A stretch of 64,000 nucleotides of DNA from Pseudomonadota bacterium (GCA_021795435.1 JAJYPJ010000003.1:1-64000); one strand, 5' to 3'. Counted from the first letter of the stretch, positions 47,800-57,397 are shown. Notes: generated by a model not told the origin, from the sequence alone. Program-made: numbers and translations.

Positions 47800-48934
47800 G
47801 GCGCATTTCAGCGGCTAGTTCGCCGAGCAGGCTTTCGAAATCCGACGTGAGGGCGTCCGGGCTGTACGCTTCGACCGCCGCCCGTGCCGCTTGGCCGAGG
47901 CGCGCGCGCAATGCAGCGTCCTGGCCTATCTGGAAGGCGGCGCTCACAAAGGCGTCGCGGTCGCCGGCGGGCACACGCAGGCCGTCAATGCCATGATGCA
48001 GGTGCTCATGCGCTGCCGCGTGATCGAAGGCCAGCACGGCGAGACCACTCGCCATGGCTTCCAGGACCACGTTGCCGAATGTCTCGCTCAGGCTGGGGAA
48101 CAGGAACGCGTCCGCGCTGGCGTAGTGTTGCGCCAGGGATTCCTCGCGTTGCACCCCGGCAAAAATGAATTCGGGATGCGCCGCCGCCAGGGCGGCGCGC
48201 TCGGGACCCTCGCCGACCCAGACATAGCGCGCACCTGGGTTGCGTGCCGCGAACGCGGCGAAGGCCTGCACGGCAAGGTCCAGATTTTTCTCCGGGGCCA
48301 GCCGCCCTACATAGATGGCGACTGGGGTCCGCGCGTCGACGCCCCACCGTGCACGCAGTGCGTCGCTGCGGCGCGCCGGGGTGAAGAGGCGCGTGTCGAC
48401 GGTGCGTCGCAAGAGCCGGGCGTTGACGAGGCCCATGGCCGTCAATTCATCCTTCAGCGCCCTCGTGGGGACAAGCACTGCCTGTGCGCGGCGATGGAAT
48501 CGACGCAGCCAGGCGCGGGCGACCGGCTCGAGCGCTGCCGCAACGTAATGCGCCATGTAGTGGTCAAAGCGCGTGTGGAATCCCGTGGCAACGGCAATAT
48601 CCAGGCTTCGCGCCGCGCGGACGGCCGAGTCGCCCAGTGGGCCTTCGGTGGCTACGTAGACCGCGTCGGGTCGTTGTTCGGCCCAGTGCCGCCGGAGACG
48701 GGCGGCGGCAGGAAAGCCCAGGCGCAGCCCGGGGTAGCGCGGCAACGCCATGCCTGGCAGCAGCAACGACTGCGCCCGCTCGTTGGCATTGGGGGCATGG
48801 GGGCCGGCTTGGCGGGGGCGGATGACTTCGACCGTGTGGTCCCGCGAAGCCAGTCCTTCGGCCAGCGCGTGGACCGTGAGCGCAACGCCATTGATTTCGG
48901 GCGGGTAGGTTTCGCTGACGATGGCGATGCGCAT
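47774..48934 (-). CDS. GT4 family glycosyltransferase
   Basis: The 386-residue protein has the two-domain GT-B fold: the N-terminal MRIAIVSETYPPEINGVA, the mid-region AIYVGRLAPEKNLDLAVQ, and the donor-site motif SETFGNVVLEAMASG. It resembles PimB-like mannosyl- or glucosyltransferases acting on lipids. The start at 48934 matches the family, and 86 in-frame residues upstream do not. It is followed by an overlapping PAP2 phosphatase, so lipid glycosylation is inferred. Confidence 0.85.
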   Translation of the reverse strand: MRIAIVSETYPPEINGVALTVHALAEGLASRDHTVEVIRPRQAGPHAPNANERAQSLLLPGMALPRYPGLRLGFPAAARLRRHWAEQRPDAVYVATEGPLGDSAVRAARSLDIAVATGFHTRFDHYMAHYVAAALEPVARAWLRRFHRRAQAVLVPTRALKDELTAMGLVNARLLRRTVDTRLFTPARRSDALRARWGVDARTPVAIYVGRLAPEKNLDLAVQAFAAFAARNPGARYVWVGEGPERAALAAAHPEFIFAGVQREESLAQHYASADAFLFPSLSETFGNVVLEAMASGLAVLAFDHAAAHEHLHHGIDGLRVPAGDRDAFVSAAFQIGQDAALRARLGQAARAAVEAYSPDALTSDFESLLGELAAEMRHGQPATAA

Positions 48935-49236
48935 GAACCCGGCTCCAAGGCGATGCCGCGGGGAGGCTTCCACTGACTGCCCGGGCACGAGGCAGTCACA
49001 CGAGCAGCCTGCAGGGCGTTCCGGCGCTGCGTCATCCGGCATCGCGCTTGCAGGCCGTGACAGCTTGTAACACGAGCGTGGCGCGATGTTGAATGAAAGG
49101 TGACCGGATGATGACAGCGTCCAATGTCGAATCGAGAGCCATCGTTCCTTTTCGACGGGATGGGAGGAGATGGCGCCGATGCCCCTGGTCATGCGGGCTT
49201 GACGGTGAATCCCTTGCCGGGCTTAAGGTGGGAGCC
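48935..49236. other. intergenic region between the glycosyltransferase and MerR genes
   Basis: These 302 bases separate two divergent genes. The MerR-type promoter occupies the right end. The rest holds no supported gene; short frames on both strands are shadows. The glycosyltransferase promoter should lie within 48935-49100 but was not resolved. Confidence 0.5.
49199..49229 (+). promoter_or_regulatory. MerR-type promoter with 19-bp spacer
   Basis: TTGACG at 49199-49204, a 19-base spacer, and TAAGGT at 49224-49229. The long spacer and the TAAGGT -10 are the pattern of promoters untwisted by MerR-family activators. The start codon is only seven bases past the -10, so the transcript may be leaderless. 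Confidence 0.55.
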
Positions 49237-49698
49237 ATGGACCTGCATGAAAGGCGTACGAATCCGGCCTCTGGCGCGACGGTGTGCCTCAGCATCGGCA
49301 AGGTGGCGCGCGGCAGCGGCGTCGCGATCGATACCATCCGCTTCTACGAGCGCGAGGGCTTGTTGCCTCCACCGCAGCGCCGAGCCTCGGGTTATCGCGT
49401 CTATGACCGTGGCGTGGTGGCCCGCCTGCGCTTCATCCGTCGCGCCAAGGCGTTGGGCTTCCGCCTTGACGAAATCCGCGATTTGCTGGCGCTGTCCGAA
49501 GACCGCGAACGCGGCGTGGAAGCCGTGAGGCAGAGGGCCAGCGTGCGGCTCGCCGATCTCGACCGGCGTGTTCGTGAACTCAATCGCATCCGGCGAGGCC
49601 TGCGCGAGCTGGTCGATGCCTGTCCTGGTCATGGGGCGCCCGACCAGTGCCCGATCCTCCAGGCCCTTGGTGGCGCCGACGAGTCCGTCTTCGGCTAG
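49237..49698 (+). CDS. MerR family metal-type regulator
   Basis: The 153-residue protein has the winged helix (LSIGKVARGSGVAIDTIRFYEREGLL), GYRVYDRGVVARLRFI, a dimer helix, and the C-terminal metal loop with C129 and C138 in CPGHGAPDQCPI. This resembles ZntR/CadR/CueR-like sensors. No metal transporter is adjacent, so the metal is unknown. Start ATG 49237 gives a 17-residue N-terminal tail before the fold. Confidence 0.85.
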   Translation: MDLHERRTNPASGATVCLSIGKVARGSGVAIDTIRFYEREGLLPPPQRRASGYRVYDRGVVARLRFIRRAKALGFRLDEIRDLLALSEDRERGVEAVRQRASVRLADLDRRVRELNRIRRGLRELVDACPGHGAPDQCPILQALGGADESVFG

Positions 49699-49713
49699 TG
49701 CGGGCGTCGATCG

Positions 49714-50826
49714 TCAGCTGGACGCCGTGACGGGCTTGGCGGGCGGAATGCCTCCTCGCCTTTGCCTGGCGAGTGCCCAGGCCACATGCTCGCGTACCAT
49801 CGGATTGTCATGGTGGGCGCGTGCGGCCAGTGCCGCGAGGGCCGCGCTATTTGGCGGCGCGTTGCCCAGTGCGATGGCCACATTCCGGAGCCAGCCCGCG
49901 TAACCGGCACGTCGCAACGCCATGCCTTCGGTTCGTGTGCGCCAAGTCGCCTCGTCCCACGCCATCAGCTCGACCAGCAGCATCGTGTCCAATCCGTGCC
50001 GGGGAGCAAAGTCGGGAACCTTGCTCGCCTTTGCGTAGCGATTCCACGGGCAGACAAGCTGGCAGTCGTCGCAGCCGAAAATACGATTGCCCATGAGCGG
50101 CCGCAGCTCTTCCGGGATCGAGCCCCTGTGCTCGATGGTCAGATAGGCAATGCAGCGCCGTGCGTCCAGCTGCCGGGGTGCTGTGATGGCGCGCGTGGGG
50201 CAGATGGCCATGCAGCGAACGCAACTGCCGCAGTGTTCTTCCGGCTGGACGTCCAATGGCAGGGGTAGGTCGGTGAACAATTCGCCCAGGAAGAAATAGG
50301 AGCCCGCCGTGCGTGACAACAGCAGCGTGTTCTTGCCGATCCATCCAAGCCCAGCATTGCGCCCCAGCGCCTTCTCCAGCACGGGTGCCGAGTCAACGAA
50401 CGCACGACACTTGAATGGTCCGACTTCACGGGCGATGCGGTCCGCCAGCTTGCGGATCCGTTTGCGCATCAGGCCGTGGTAGTCCCGTCCCAACGCGTAG
50501 CGGGCGATGTAGGCGCGCGTAGCGTCGCCAAGCGTCTCCCACGCAGGCGCAGCCTCGGCCGGCCAGTAATCCATCCTCACCGAGATGACCCGCAATGTCC
50601 CCGGATGGAGCGATGCCGGATCGGACCGCAGGTCTCCGTGGCGAGCCATGTAATCCATGGTTCCATGGCGGCCTTGCGCCAGCCATGCGGCGAGGTGTGC
50701 CGAATCTTCCGTCAATTCCAGGCCGGCCACGCCGGTCGCACTAAAGCCCAGCTCCTGCGCCCACCGATCAATCTGGTGTCGCAGCGCAGCGTAATCTGGT
50801 GTGCCAGCGGATGCAGTCTCGTCCAC
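49714..50826 (-). CDS. queG: epoxyqueuosine reductase
   Basis: QueG reduces epoxyqueuosine to queuosine in tRNA anticodons. The 370-residue protein has an N-terminal cobalamin-binding part and two ferredoxin-like clusters (CGSCVRCMAICP and CDDCQLVCPWN), with a C-terminal HEAT-like part. The start is a GTG at 50826; no ATG fits the family length, and longer in-frame openings run into nnr. It is divergent from nnr, the order seen in E. coli. Confidence 0.92.
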   Translation of the reverse strand: MDETASAGTPDYAALRHQIDRWAQELGFSATGVAGLELTEDSAHLAAWLAQGRHGTMDYMARHGDLRSDPASLHPGTLRVISVRMDYWPAEAAPAWETLGDATRAYIARYALGRDYHGLMRKRIRKLADRIAREVGPFKCRAFVDSAPVLEKALGRNAGLGWIGKNTLLLSRTAGSYFFLGELFTDLPLPLDVQPEEHCGSCVRCMAICPTRAITAPRQLDARRCIAYLTIEHRGSIPEELRPLMGNRIFGCDDCQLVCPWNRYAKASKVPDFAPRHGLDTMLLVELMAWDEATWRTRTEGMALRRAGYAGWLRNVAIALGNAPPNSAALAALAARAHHDNPMVREHVAWALARQRRGGIPPAKPVTASS

Positions 50827-50846
50827 TTGGCCATCATAATCAGCCC

Positions 50847-52316
50847 GTGCAGAAGACAGTGTCCCGGATCGCGCTTTACCGTGCCGAACAGGTGCGGGGC
50901 ATCGAGCGCGCAGCGATTGCGGCCGGCGTTCCCGCAGTCCAATTGATGCACCGCGCCGCGGATGCGGCATGGCAGTTGATCCAGCGACGCTGGCCCGAGG
51001 CACGGCGGATCCATGTGCTGGCTGGGCCCGGAAACAACGGTGGCGACGGGTTCTGGCTGGCCGCGCTCGCCCGGCAATCCGGGCGCTGCGTGAGCGTTGC
51101 CGAAGTGGCGGGCGGCGATCGCAGCGACGCCGGGTGCCAGGCTCGCGAACGCGCGCGGCTCGCAGGGGTCGATTGGGTCGAAGCCACCGCGCCGTTGCCG
51201 GTGGCGGATCTTTATGTCGATGCGCTTTTCGGGATCGGCCTTTCTCGCGCGCCCGATGGCCTGGCTGCGCAGTGGATCGAGGCACTGAACGGCCTGGCAG
51301 CGCCAGTGCTGTCGCTGGACGTGCCATCAGGTCTTGATGCAGACACGGGCGCCACGCCGGGCGCCGTCGTGCAGGCCACGGTCACATTGAGCTTTGTGGC
51401 ATGGAAACAGGGATTGTTCACGGGTCGCGCGAGGGCTTGCTGCGGCGAGTTGCTTCTCGATGGCCTGCAGATTGCCCCGGACATGATGCCCGGTACGGAC
51501 ACCGCGCTTCTGGCTCCGCCGCCCATGACGATGCGCGCGCGCGACGCGCACAAGGGCAACTTTGGCCACGTCCTCGTGATTGGCGGAAGCGTCGGATTTT
51601 CGGGCGCTGCTTGGCTGGCGGGTGAGGCTGCCTTGCGCACTGGGGCCGGCTTGGTCAGCCTGGGCGTTGCACCGGTCCATTCGCCGGCGGCCATGGCGTA
51701 TCGCCCGGAGCTGATGGTGCACGGCGTGGATGACGCATCCGCGCTCGTACGCCTGCTCGGGCGCGCGAGCGTGCTCGCGGTGGGCCCGGGTCTAGGGCAA
51801 CTGCCCTGGTCCGCAGGACTGCTGGATGCGGCGCTAACAGCGGGCAAGCCCCTTGTGCTGGACGCCGATGCATTGAACCTGCTGGCGCTGGCACCCCGGA
51901 CGCTGCCGCCTGACTGCGTGCTCACGCCGCATCCCGGCGAGGCCGCGCGACTCCTTGGTTGCACGACGGAGAACGTCGAAGCTGATCGGTTTTCCGCTGC
52001 GCTTGGCCTGGCGAAGCATACCGGCGCAGTGGTGGTGTTGAAGGGCGCCGGTACGCTGGTTGCCTGTGGATCCGGTCGCATCGAGGTATGCACCGAGGGC
52101 AATCCCGGAATGGCCGCTGGCGGCATGGGTGACGTGCTCACTGGCATGATTGCGGCATTGCGTGCGCAGGGCTTCGCGGCATGGGATGCGGCGAGGCTGG
52201 GCGTCAGGCTGCATGCGCTGGCGGGTGACAGGGCCGCACAGGCTGGAGGCGAGCGGGGCATGATCGCGAGCGATCTGCTTCCTTATGTGCGCATGTTCGC
52301 CAATCGGACCGTCTGA
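50847..52316 (+). CDS. nnr: bifunctional NAD(P)H-hydrate epimerase and dehydratase
   Basis: Nnr repairs hydrated NAD(P)H. The 489-residue protein has the N-terminal epimerase domain with GPGNNGGDGFW near 57, and a C-terminal ADP-dependent dehydratase domain with GNPGMAAGGMGDVLTGM. The start is a GTG at 50847; a second GTG at 50859 is possible. It is followed two bases after its stop by tsaE. Confidence 0.92.
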   Translation: MQKTVSRIALYRAEQVRGIERAAIAAGVPAVQLMHRAADAAWQLIQRRWPEARRIHVLAGPGNNGGDGFWLAALARQSGRCVSVAEVAGGDRSDAGCQARERARLAGVDWVEATAPLPVADLYVDALFGIGLSRAPDGLAAQWIEALNGLAAPVLSLDVPSGLDADTGATPGAVVQATVTLSFVAWKQGLFTGRARACCGELLLDGLQIAPDMMPGTDTALLAPPPMTMRARDAHKGNFGHVLVIGGSVGFSGAAWLAGEAALRTGAGLVSLGVAPVHSPAAMAYRPELMVHGVDDASALVRLLGRASVLAVGPGLGQLPWSAGLLDAALTAGKPLVLDADALNLLALAPRTLPPDCVLTPHPGEAARLLGCTTENVEADRFSAALGLAKHTGAVVVLKGAGTLVACGSGRIEVCTEGNPGMAAGGMGDVLTGMIAALRAQGFAAWDAARLGVRLHALAGDRAAQAGGERGMIASDLLPYVRMFANRTV

Positions 52317-52318
52317 AG

Positions 52319-52846
52319 ATGGACGAGCTCCAACGCGAGCTGCCCGATGTCGAGGCCACGCAGGCGCTTGCATGCCAACTGGCCTCCTTCGTGGCTGCAG
52401 GCGGCGTTGTCTGGCTTCGGGGTGAACTGGGCGCTGGCAAGACGACGTTCGCGCGGAGCGTGTTGCGCGCGCTGGGCGTCGCGGAGCGAATCAAGAGCCC
52501 GACCTACAGTCTCGTGGAACATTATCCCCTCGCATCCGGTAACGACGCATGGCATCTCGATCTCTACCGCATTGCGGGTGCCGACGAAATGGATTACCTG
52601 GGACTCGATGCGCTGTGGGCCCCGGGCGCGGTGTCACTGGTGGAGTGGCCCGAGCGTGGCGGGTCAGCGATCCCGCCAGCGGACCTCGAGATCCACCTGT
52701 CCCAGGCCCTTGAGGCTGCCGGTCGGCATGCGCGCATCGTGCCGGTCAGTGCGCGGGCTCATGCCTGGTTGCGACAGCTGGCGGTGATGGATCCAGCCGG
52801 CGAGAGCTCGACCGGGGCGTGCGCGGATGCCGTGCCGCGAGCCTGA
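52319..52846 (+). CDS. tsaE: tRNA threonylcarbamoyladenosine ATPase subunit
   Basis: TsaE supports t6A synthesis in tRNA with TsaB and TsaD. The 175-residue protein has Walker A GELGAGKTT at 35-43, the SPTYSLVEHYPL block, and the DLYRIAG and WPER motifs. It is about 20 residues longer than usual at the C-terminus. A 16-bp palindrome CGCGCGGGCCCGCGCG lies at 52889-52904 downstream. Confidence 0.92.
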   Translation: MDELQRELPDVEATQALACQLASFVAAGGVVWLRGELGAGKTTFARSVLRALGVAERIKSPTYSLVEHYPLASGNDAWHLDLYRIAGADEMDYLGLDALWAPGAVSLVEWPERGGSAIPPADLEIHLSQALEAAGRHARIVPVSARAHAWLRQLAVMDPAGESSTGACADAVPRA

Positions 52847-53011
52847 CGGCAGTGGCGGAATCAGGCGGAAGCAAGGGCGCGACGATGGCGCGCGGGCCCG
52901 CGCGACGAGGATTACATGATTTCAAGCTGATTGTGACGATATTTACACAGGTCTCGGATTAAAAAGGGAAAATGCTTGCAAATGACGCCGCCTTGCAGTT
53001 GAATCCGGCGC

Positions 53012-54301
53012 ATGCGCACCATTCCGGGGATTGCTACGGTGTTCGTGCTGGCCGTGCTCGCGGCGCTGGCATGGGTGCCTGTCTGCGCCGCAAGCCCGGT
53101 GGTGATCCATGCATTGCACCTATCGGCCCCCGCTGGGAATCGCACGCGTGCGGTCCTCTTGCTGGACGGACGCGTCGATTACAGGCTGTTTCAGCTGCAG
53201 GGGCCGGACCGTGTCGTGCTGGACCTGCGGAAGAGCCGTCTGGCTCCGGGCTTCGTTGCGCCGAAGGGTGTCGGCCTGGTCGAGGATATACGCTCGGGCG
53301 CTCGGCCCGACGAGGGCGTGCGGCTGGTGTTCGACATGCACAGCGCGGTTCGTCCGCGCAGCTTCCTGTTGCCGCCGACGACCGATTCCCCGGGCTACCA
53401 GTTGGTTCTGGAACTGACGCCTGACGGCAAGGTCAGCGCGGTGCAGGCACCCGAGCTCGCGCAAATGCCCGAAGGGGGACGCAAGGTCGTCGTCGTCATT
53501 GATCCGGGCCACGGCGGCCGGGACACCGGTGCGATCGGCTACGACGGGATCGAAGAAAAGAACGTCACGCTTGCCGTCGCCAGGGACCTTGCCCGGATGG
53601 TCGACGCGCAGCCGGGGATGAGAGCCGTCCTGACGCGCACCGGGGACTACTACGTCACGCTGGATCAGCGTCGAGAGATCGCCCGGAATGCCAAGGCCGA
53701 CATGTTCATATCGATTCACGCCAACGCCTGCCCGGACGACTGCAACACGCGGGGCGGATCCGTTTGGATCCTCTCCACCAAGGGCGCGAGCAGCACCGCG
53801 GCGAAGCTCCTCGCGCAGAGCGAGAACGACTCGTTCAAGCTGGTTGGCGGTGTCAATCTTCATGACCAGCAGTCGTCGCTGGCTTCCGTCCTGCTGAGCC
53901 TGTCGCAGGGCGTAACGATGGACGCAAGCCGTCGCGCCGCGAGTGACGTTCTCCAGTCCATTGGGCGAATCGAGCCGCTCTACCGCGCCGGTGTTGAACA
54001 TGCCAATTTCGTGGTCTTGCGCGCCCCCGACGTACCGTCGATGCTGATCGAGACGGCGTTCGTCACCGACCGTCGGGATGCCCTGCGGCTGGCGAATCCG
54101 ACGTTTCAGGACCGGCTGGCTGCGTCAATCCTCGTGGGCGTCAAGCGCTTTTTCATGACCACGCCGCCACCCGGTACGTGGTTTGCCTACCAGGCCGCCA
54201 AGCGCATGCGAACCGCCGAGACGGAGCAGCGCCGGGATCGTCGGCAAGAGCCTCCTGGCGCGCGCGCGCTTGCCATCCTCGACGGTGGCACCGTGCGGTG
54301 A
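53012..54301 (+). CDS. amiC: N-acetylmuramoyl-L-alanine amidase with AMIN domain
   Basis: The periplasmic amidase cuts peptidoglycan at division sites. The 429-residue protein has a signal peptide (VFVLAVLAALAWVPVCA), an AMIN localisation domain around 35-135, and an Amidase_3 domain with DPGHGG (H167), ISIHANA and IETAFVTD. No LysM domain is present. The symbol could equally be amiB. An AT-rich stretch before the gene probably holds its promoter, since tsaE ends 165 bases upstream. Confidence 0.9.
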   Translation: MRTIPGIATVFVLAVLAALAWVPVCAASPVVIHALHLSAPAGNRTRAVLLLDGRVDYRLFQLQGPDRVVLDLRKSRLAPGFVAPKGVGLVEDIRSGARPDEGVRLVFDMHSAVRPRSFLLPPTTDSPGYQLVLELTPDGKVSAVQAPELAQMPEGGRKVVVVIDPGHGGRDTGAIGYDGIEEKNVTLAVARDLARMVDAQPGMRAVLTRTGDYYVTLDQRREIARNAKADMFISIHANACPDDCNTRGGSVWILSTKGASSTAAKLLAQSENDSFKLVGGVNLHDQQSSLASVLLSLSQGVTMDASRRAASDVLQSIGRIEPLYRAGVEHANFVVLRAPDVPSMLIETAFVTDRRDALRLANPTFQDRLAASILVGVKRFFMTTPPPGTWFAYQAAKRMRTAETEQRRDRRQEPPGARALAILDGGTVR

Positions 54302-54341
54302 CGCGGGCGGCTATGCTTCCGGCACCAGCCGCGAGCGCAGC

Positions 54342-56144
54342 ATGTCCATCCGCGTACTTTCCAATACCCTGATCAACCAGATTGCAGCCGGCGAAGTCGT
54401 CGAACGCCCGGCGTCGGTCGTCAAGGAACTGGTTGAGAACAGCCTGGATGCCGGGGCGCGACGCGTCGAAATCGACGTCGAAGGGGGAGGCACGCGACTG
54501 CTCCGCGTGCGAGACGATGGTGCGGGGATCCTCGCCGATGAACTGCCTCTGGCGGTGGCCCCGCATGCCACCAGCAAGATTGCCAGCTTTGATGATCTTC
54601 TGCGCGTTGCCACGATGGGTTTCCGTGGCGAGGCATTGGCCTCGATTGCGTCCGTTTCGCGTTTCGCCCTCATATCGCGGCCGAGGGGTGCGGACGCGGC
54701 CGCGCGCATCGACGTGCGCGGCGGACAGTGCGAGGGGCCGATGCCCGCGGCGCATCCGGCTGGCACCTGTGTCGAAGTTCGCGATCTTTTCCATGACGTT
54801 CCGGCGCGCCGAAAATTCCTGAGGGCCGAGCGCACGGAGTTTGGTCATATCGACGAGTTGGTGAAGGCGATTGCGCTGGCGCATCCTGGCATCGGCTTCA
54901 CGCTGTCCCACGATGGGCGCGCGGTTCGCACGCTGCGTGCGGCGGACGATGAACGCGCCCATCTCGCGCGCGCCGCAATGCTGCTGGGAGCGGAATTCGC
55001 CGCGAGCTGCCTGCAGGTCGAACATGAGAGTGCCGGCATGCGTCTGTTCGGCTGGCTCGGCCTGCCGGCAGCGGCGCGGGCGCAGGCCGATCGCCAGTAT
55101 TTTTATGTCAATCGCCGGTTGGTCAAGGACCGGACGGTGACTCACGCGCTTCGCCAGGCCTACAGCGACGTACTCTTCCACGGGCGGCATCCGGCCTATG
55201 TCCTGTTCCTGCAGATGGACCCCGCGGGCGTCGATGTCAACGTGCATCCGGCCAAAAGCGAGGTGCGCTTCCGCGACCAGCGCTTGGTCCATGATCTGCT
55301 GTTCCACGTCCTCCACGAAGCGCTGGCAGGCGCCCGGGCAGGTCAGGGACTTGGGCTCGCCAGGGCCAATGCGCAGGCGTTGCGCGCCAGTGTTGCGGGC
55401 CCGATCGAGCCTGCGATCGAACCGGGCGTGGGCCGCCCGATCGAGGTGACCGAAGGCTACCAGCCTCCGTTGCGGCTCGCCGGTGCCGTCCGCGTTGCAT
55501 CCCGGTACGAGGCCGCAGAGAGCGAACCATTGCTGGCCGCGACGGCGGTGCCCGGGGTGACGCCGCCGTTGGGGCATGCACTGGCCCAGCTCAAGGGCGC
55601 GTATGTCCTTGCCGAGAACGACCGTGGCCTGGTCTTGGTGGACATGCACGCGGCCCATGAGCGCATCACCTACGAACACCTCAAGGCGGGCCGCGCAGCC
55701 GCCAGTTTGCGCGCGCAGCGCTTGTTGGTCCCGCTGATGCTGGCTGTCAGCGCGGCAGAAGCCGCCGCCGTCGAAGATCACGCCGAGGCGCTTGCGGGTT
55801 ATGGGCTGGAGGTGTCTCGCGCCGGCCCTGAGCAGGTTCGTGTGACCAGCGTGCCGGCAATGCTGGCGGACGCCGACGCCGCGCAGCTTGCCCGTGACGT
55901 CCTGGCCGAGTTGGCCATCCATGGCAGCTCGCGCCGACTGGAGGAGATCGAGAACGACTTGCTGGCCACGCTTGCATGCCATGGTTCCGTTCGCGCGGGG
56001 CGGCGGCTGACCATTGCGGAAATGGACGCCCTGCTGCGCGAGATGGAGGCGACCGAGCGCAGCGGACAGTGCAATCATGGCAGGCCCACTTGGGTGCAGC
56101 TGTCGCTGGCCGAACTCGACCGTCTATTCCTGCGAGGGCGTTGA
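54342..56144 (+). CDS. mutL: DNA mismatch repair protein MutL
   Basis: MutL couples MutS to the downstream steps of mismatch repair. The 600-residue protein has the GHKL ATPase motifs (INQIAAGEVVERP, DDGAGI and GFRGEALASI). The C-terminal domain carries nicking-endonuclease motifs: DMHAAHERITYE at 434-445, matching DQHA(X)2E(X)4E, then ACHGSVRA and CNHGRP. So it is likely an active endonuclease of the MutH-independent type. ATG 54342 was chosen over a long upstream opening that overlaps amiC. Confidence 0.94.
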   Translation: MSIRVLSNTLINQIAAGEVVERPASVVKELVENSLDAGARRVEIDVEGGGTRLLRVRDDGAGILADELPLAVAPHATSKIASFDDLLRVATMGFRGEALASIASVSRFALISRPRGADAAARIDVRGGQCEGPMPAAHPAGTCVEVRDLFHDVPARRKFLRAERTEFGHIDELVKAIALAHPGIGFTLSHDGRAVRTLRAADDERAHLARAAMLLGAEFAASCLQVEHESAGMRLFGWLGLPAAARAQADRQYFYVNRRLVKDRTVTHALRQAYSDVLFHGRHPAYVLFLQMDPAGVDVNVHPAKSEVRFRDQRLVHDLLFHVLHEALAGARAGQGLGLARANAQALRASVAGPIEPAIEPGVGRPIEVTEGYQPPLRLAGAVRVASRYEAAESEPLLAATAVPGVTPPLGHALAQLKGAYVLAENDRGLVLVDMHAAHERITYEHLKAGRAAASLRAQRLLVPLMLAVSAAEAAAVEDHAEALAGYGLEVSRAGPEQVRVTSVPAMLADADAAQLARDVLAELAIHGSSRRLEEIENDLLATLACHGSVRAGRRLTIAEMDALLREMEATERSGQCNHGRPTWVQLSLAELDRLFLRGR

Positions 56145-56254
56145 ACCCGTTGGTCCGGCAGGCGCGCCTGGGCGCGATGCAAGGGTCACGGGCTGCGTGA
56201 TGCCCACGGCGAAGGCTCAGCCGTCTTCGAGCGCCGGGCGAACGGCGTTGCCGG

Positions 56255-56280
56255 CGCCCCCCTGGATCCGTTGGGGGGCG
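56255..56280. terminator. hairpin between mutL and ribB
   Basis: CGCCCCCC at 56255-56262 and GGGGGGCG at 56273-56280 form a perfect 8-bp stem with a 10-base loop, between two convergent genes. No U-tract follows. Confidence 0.45.
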
Positions 56281-56299
56281 GCCTGTGCCAACGCTCCGG

Positions 56300-57397
56300 T
56301 CAGGCATTCGTGTACTCGACGACCTCAAGGCCAAACCCGGCCAAACCCACCAGCTTGCGTGGGGTGCCCAGCACGCGGAGTTGTCGAACCCCGAGATCCG
56401 CCAGGATCTGGGCGCCTTGGCCCAGCTGGCGCCACTCCTGGTGCGCGGCCTGGCGGCTGCTCTCTTGGGACACTGGACCCTGCAGGCGCTGCAGCAGTGC
56501 GTCGGCGCCCTCGTCGCCGGCGAGTACCACGACCACGCCGCGATTCTCGTCGGCGATCTGGCGCAGCGCTGCGGTCAGGGTCAACCCGAGGTCGTCGCGG
56601 ACGAGGTGGAGCACGTCAGACAGCGTGTTCCGCGCGTGCACCCTGACGAGCACGGGCTGATCCCCGGACACGTCGCCCCGCACCAGGGCGAAATGCAGGC
56701 CACGACGCAGCAGATCGCGATAGGCCACCAGATGGAATGGGCCTGCTTCCGTCTGCACCGGTGCTTCGTAGGCTCGTTCGATGGTCTTTTCCGTGGCGAG
56801 ACGGTAACGGATCAGGTCCGCGATCGTGCCAATGCGCAGGCCGTGCTGCTTTGCAAAGACCTCCAGTTGAGGACGCCGCGCCATGCTGCCGTCGGGGTTC
56901 AGGATCTCAACCAGCACGCCTGCAGGTTCGAGGCCGGCGAGCCCTGCCAGGTCACTGGCGGCTTCGGTGTGGCCGGCGCGCGTGAGCACCCCGCCTGGTT
57001 GTGCCATCAGGGGAAAGATGTGCCCCGGCTGCGCAAGGTCGGCTGGCTGCGTGCTCTCCGCCACGGCGACTCGTACCGTATGCGCCCGGTCATATGCCGA
57101 GATTCCTGTCGTGACGCCCTCCGCGGCCTCGATCGAGACGGTGAAGTTCGTGTGGTGAGGTGAGGTGTTGTCGCTGACCATCGGGCGAAGGTCGAGTCGC
57201 CGGCAGCGTTGTTCCGTCAGTGCCAGGCAGATGAGGCCACGCCCCTCGCGAGCCATGAAGTTGATGTCCTCGGGTCTAACCTTGCCCGCGGCCATGATCA
57301 AGTCGCCTTCGTTTTCGCGGTCCTCGTCATCGACCATGATCACCATGCGGCCCGTACGGATGTCTTCGAGGATTTCCGGGATGCTGTCAAAGGCCAT
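56300..57397 (-). CDS. ribB: 3,4-dihydroxy-2-butanone-4-phosphate synthase with degenerate GTP cyclohydrolase II domain
   Basis: The N-terminal 200 residues form an active DHBP synthase ([12 protein letters not shown] near 22-33, [13 protein letters not shown]). The C-terminal half has the GTP cyclohydrolase II fold but lacks the zinc cysteines: [12 protein letters not shown] stands where active enzymes have a cysteine-rich segment. So only the RibB reaction is expected, making a riboflavin precursor; a separate RibA is needed. The 365-residue length fits such RibB proteins. ATG 57397 is the family start. Confidence 0.9.
   Translation of the reverse strand: MAFDSIPEILEDIRTGRMVIMVDDEDRENEGDLIMAAGKVRPEDINFMAREGRGLICLALTEQRCRRLDLRPMVSDNTSPHHTNFTVSIEAAEGVTTGISAYDRAHTVRVAVAESTQPADLAQPGHIFPLMAQPGGVLTRAGHTEAASDLAGLAGLEPAGVLVEILNPDGSMARRPQLEVFAKQHGLRIGTIADLIRYRLATEKTIERAYEAPVQTEAGPFHLVAYRDLLRRGLHFALVRGDVSGDQPVLVRVHARNTLSDVLHLVRDDLGLTLTAALRQIADENRGVVVVLAGDEGADALLQRLQGPVSQESSRQAAHQEWRQLGQGAQILADLGVRQLRVLGTPRKLVGLAGFGLEVVEYTNA

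Noticed and set aside
52889..52904. CGCGCGGGCCCGCGCG palindrome after tsaE
   Set aside because: It is a perfect palindrome but low in complexity, has no loop or U-tract, and is easily explained by GC bias.
54153..56078. 641-codon minus-strand frame opposite mutL
   Set aside because: Antisense to the clear MutL domains; no motif or start signal.
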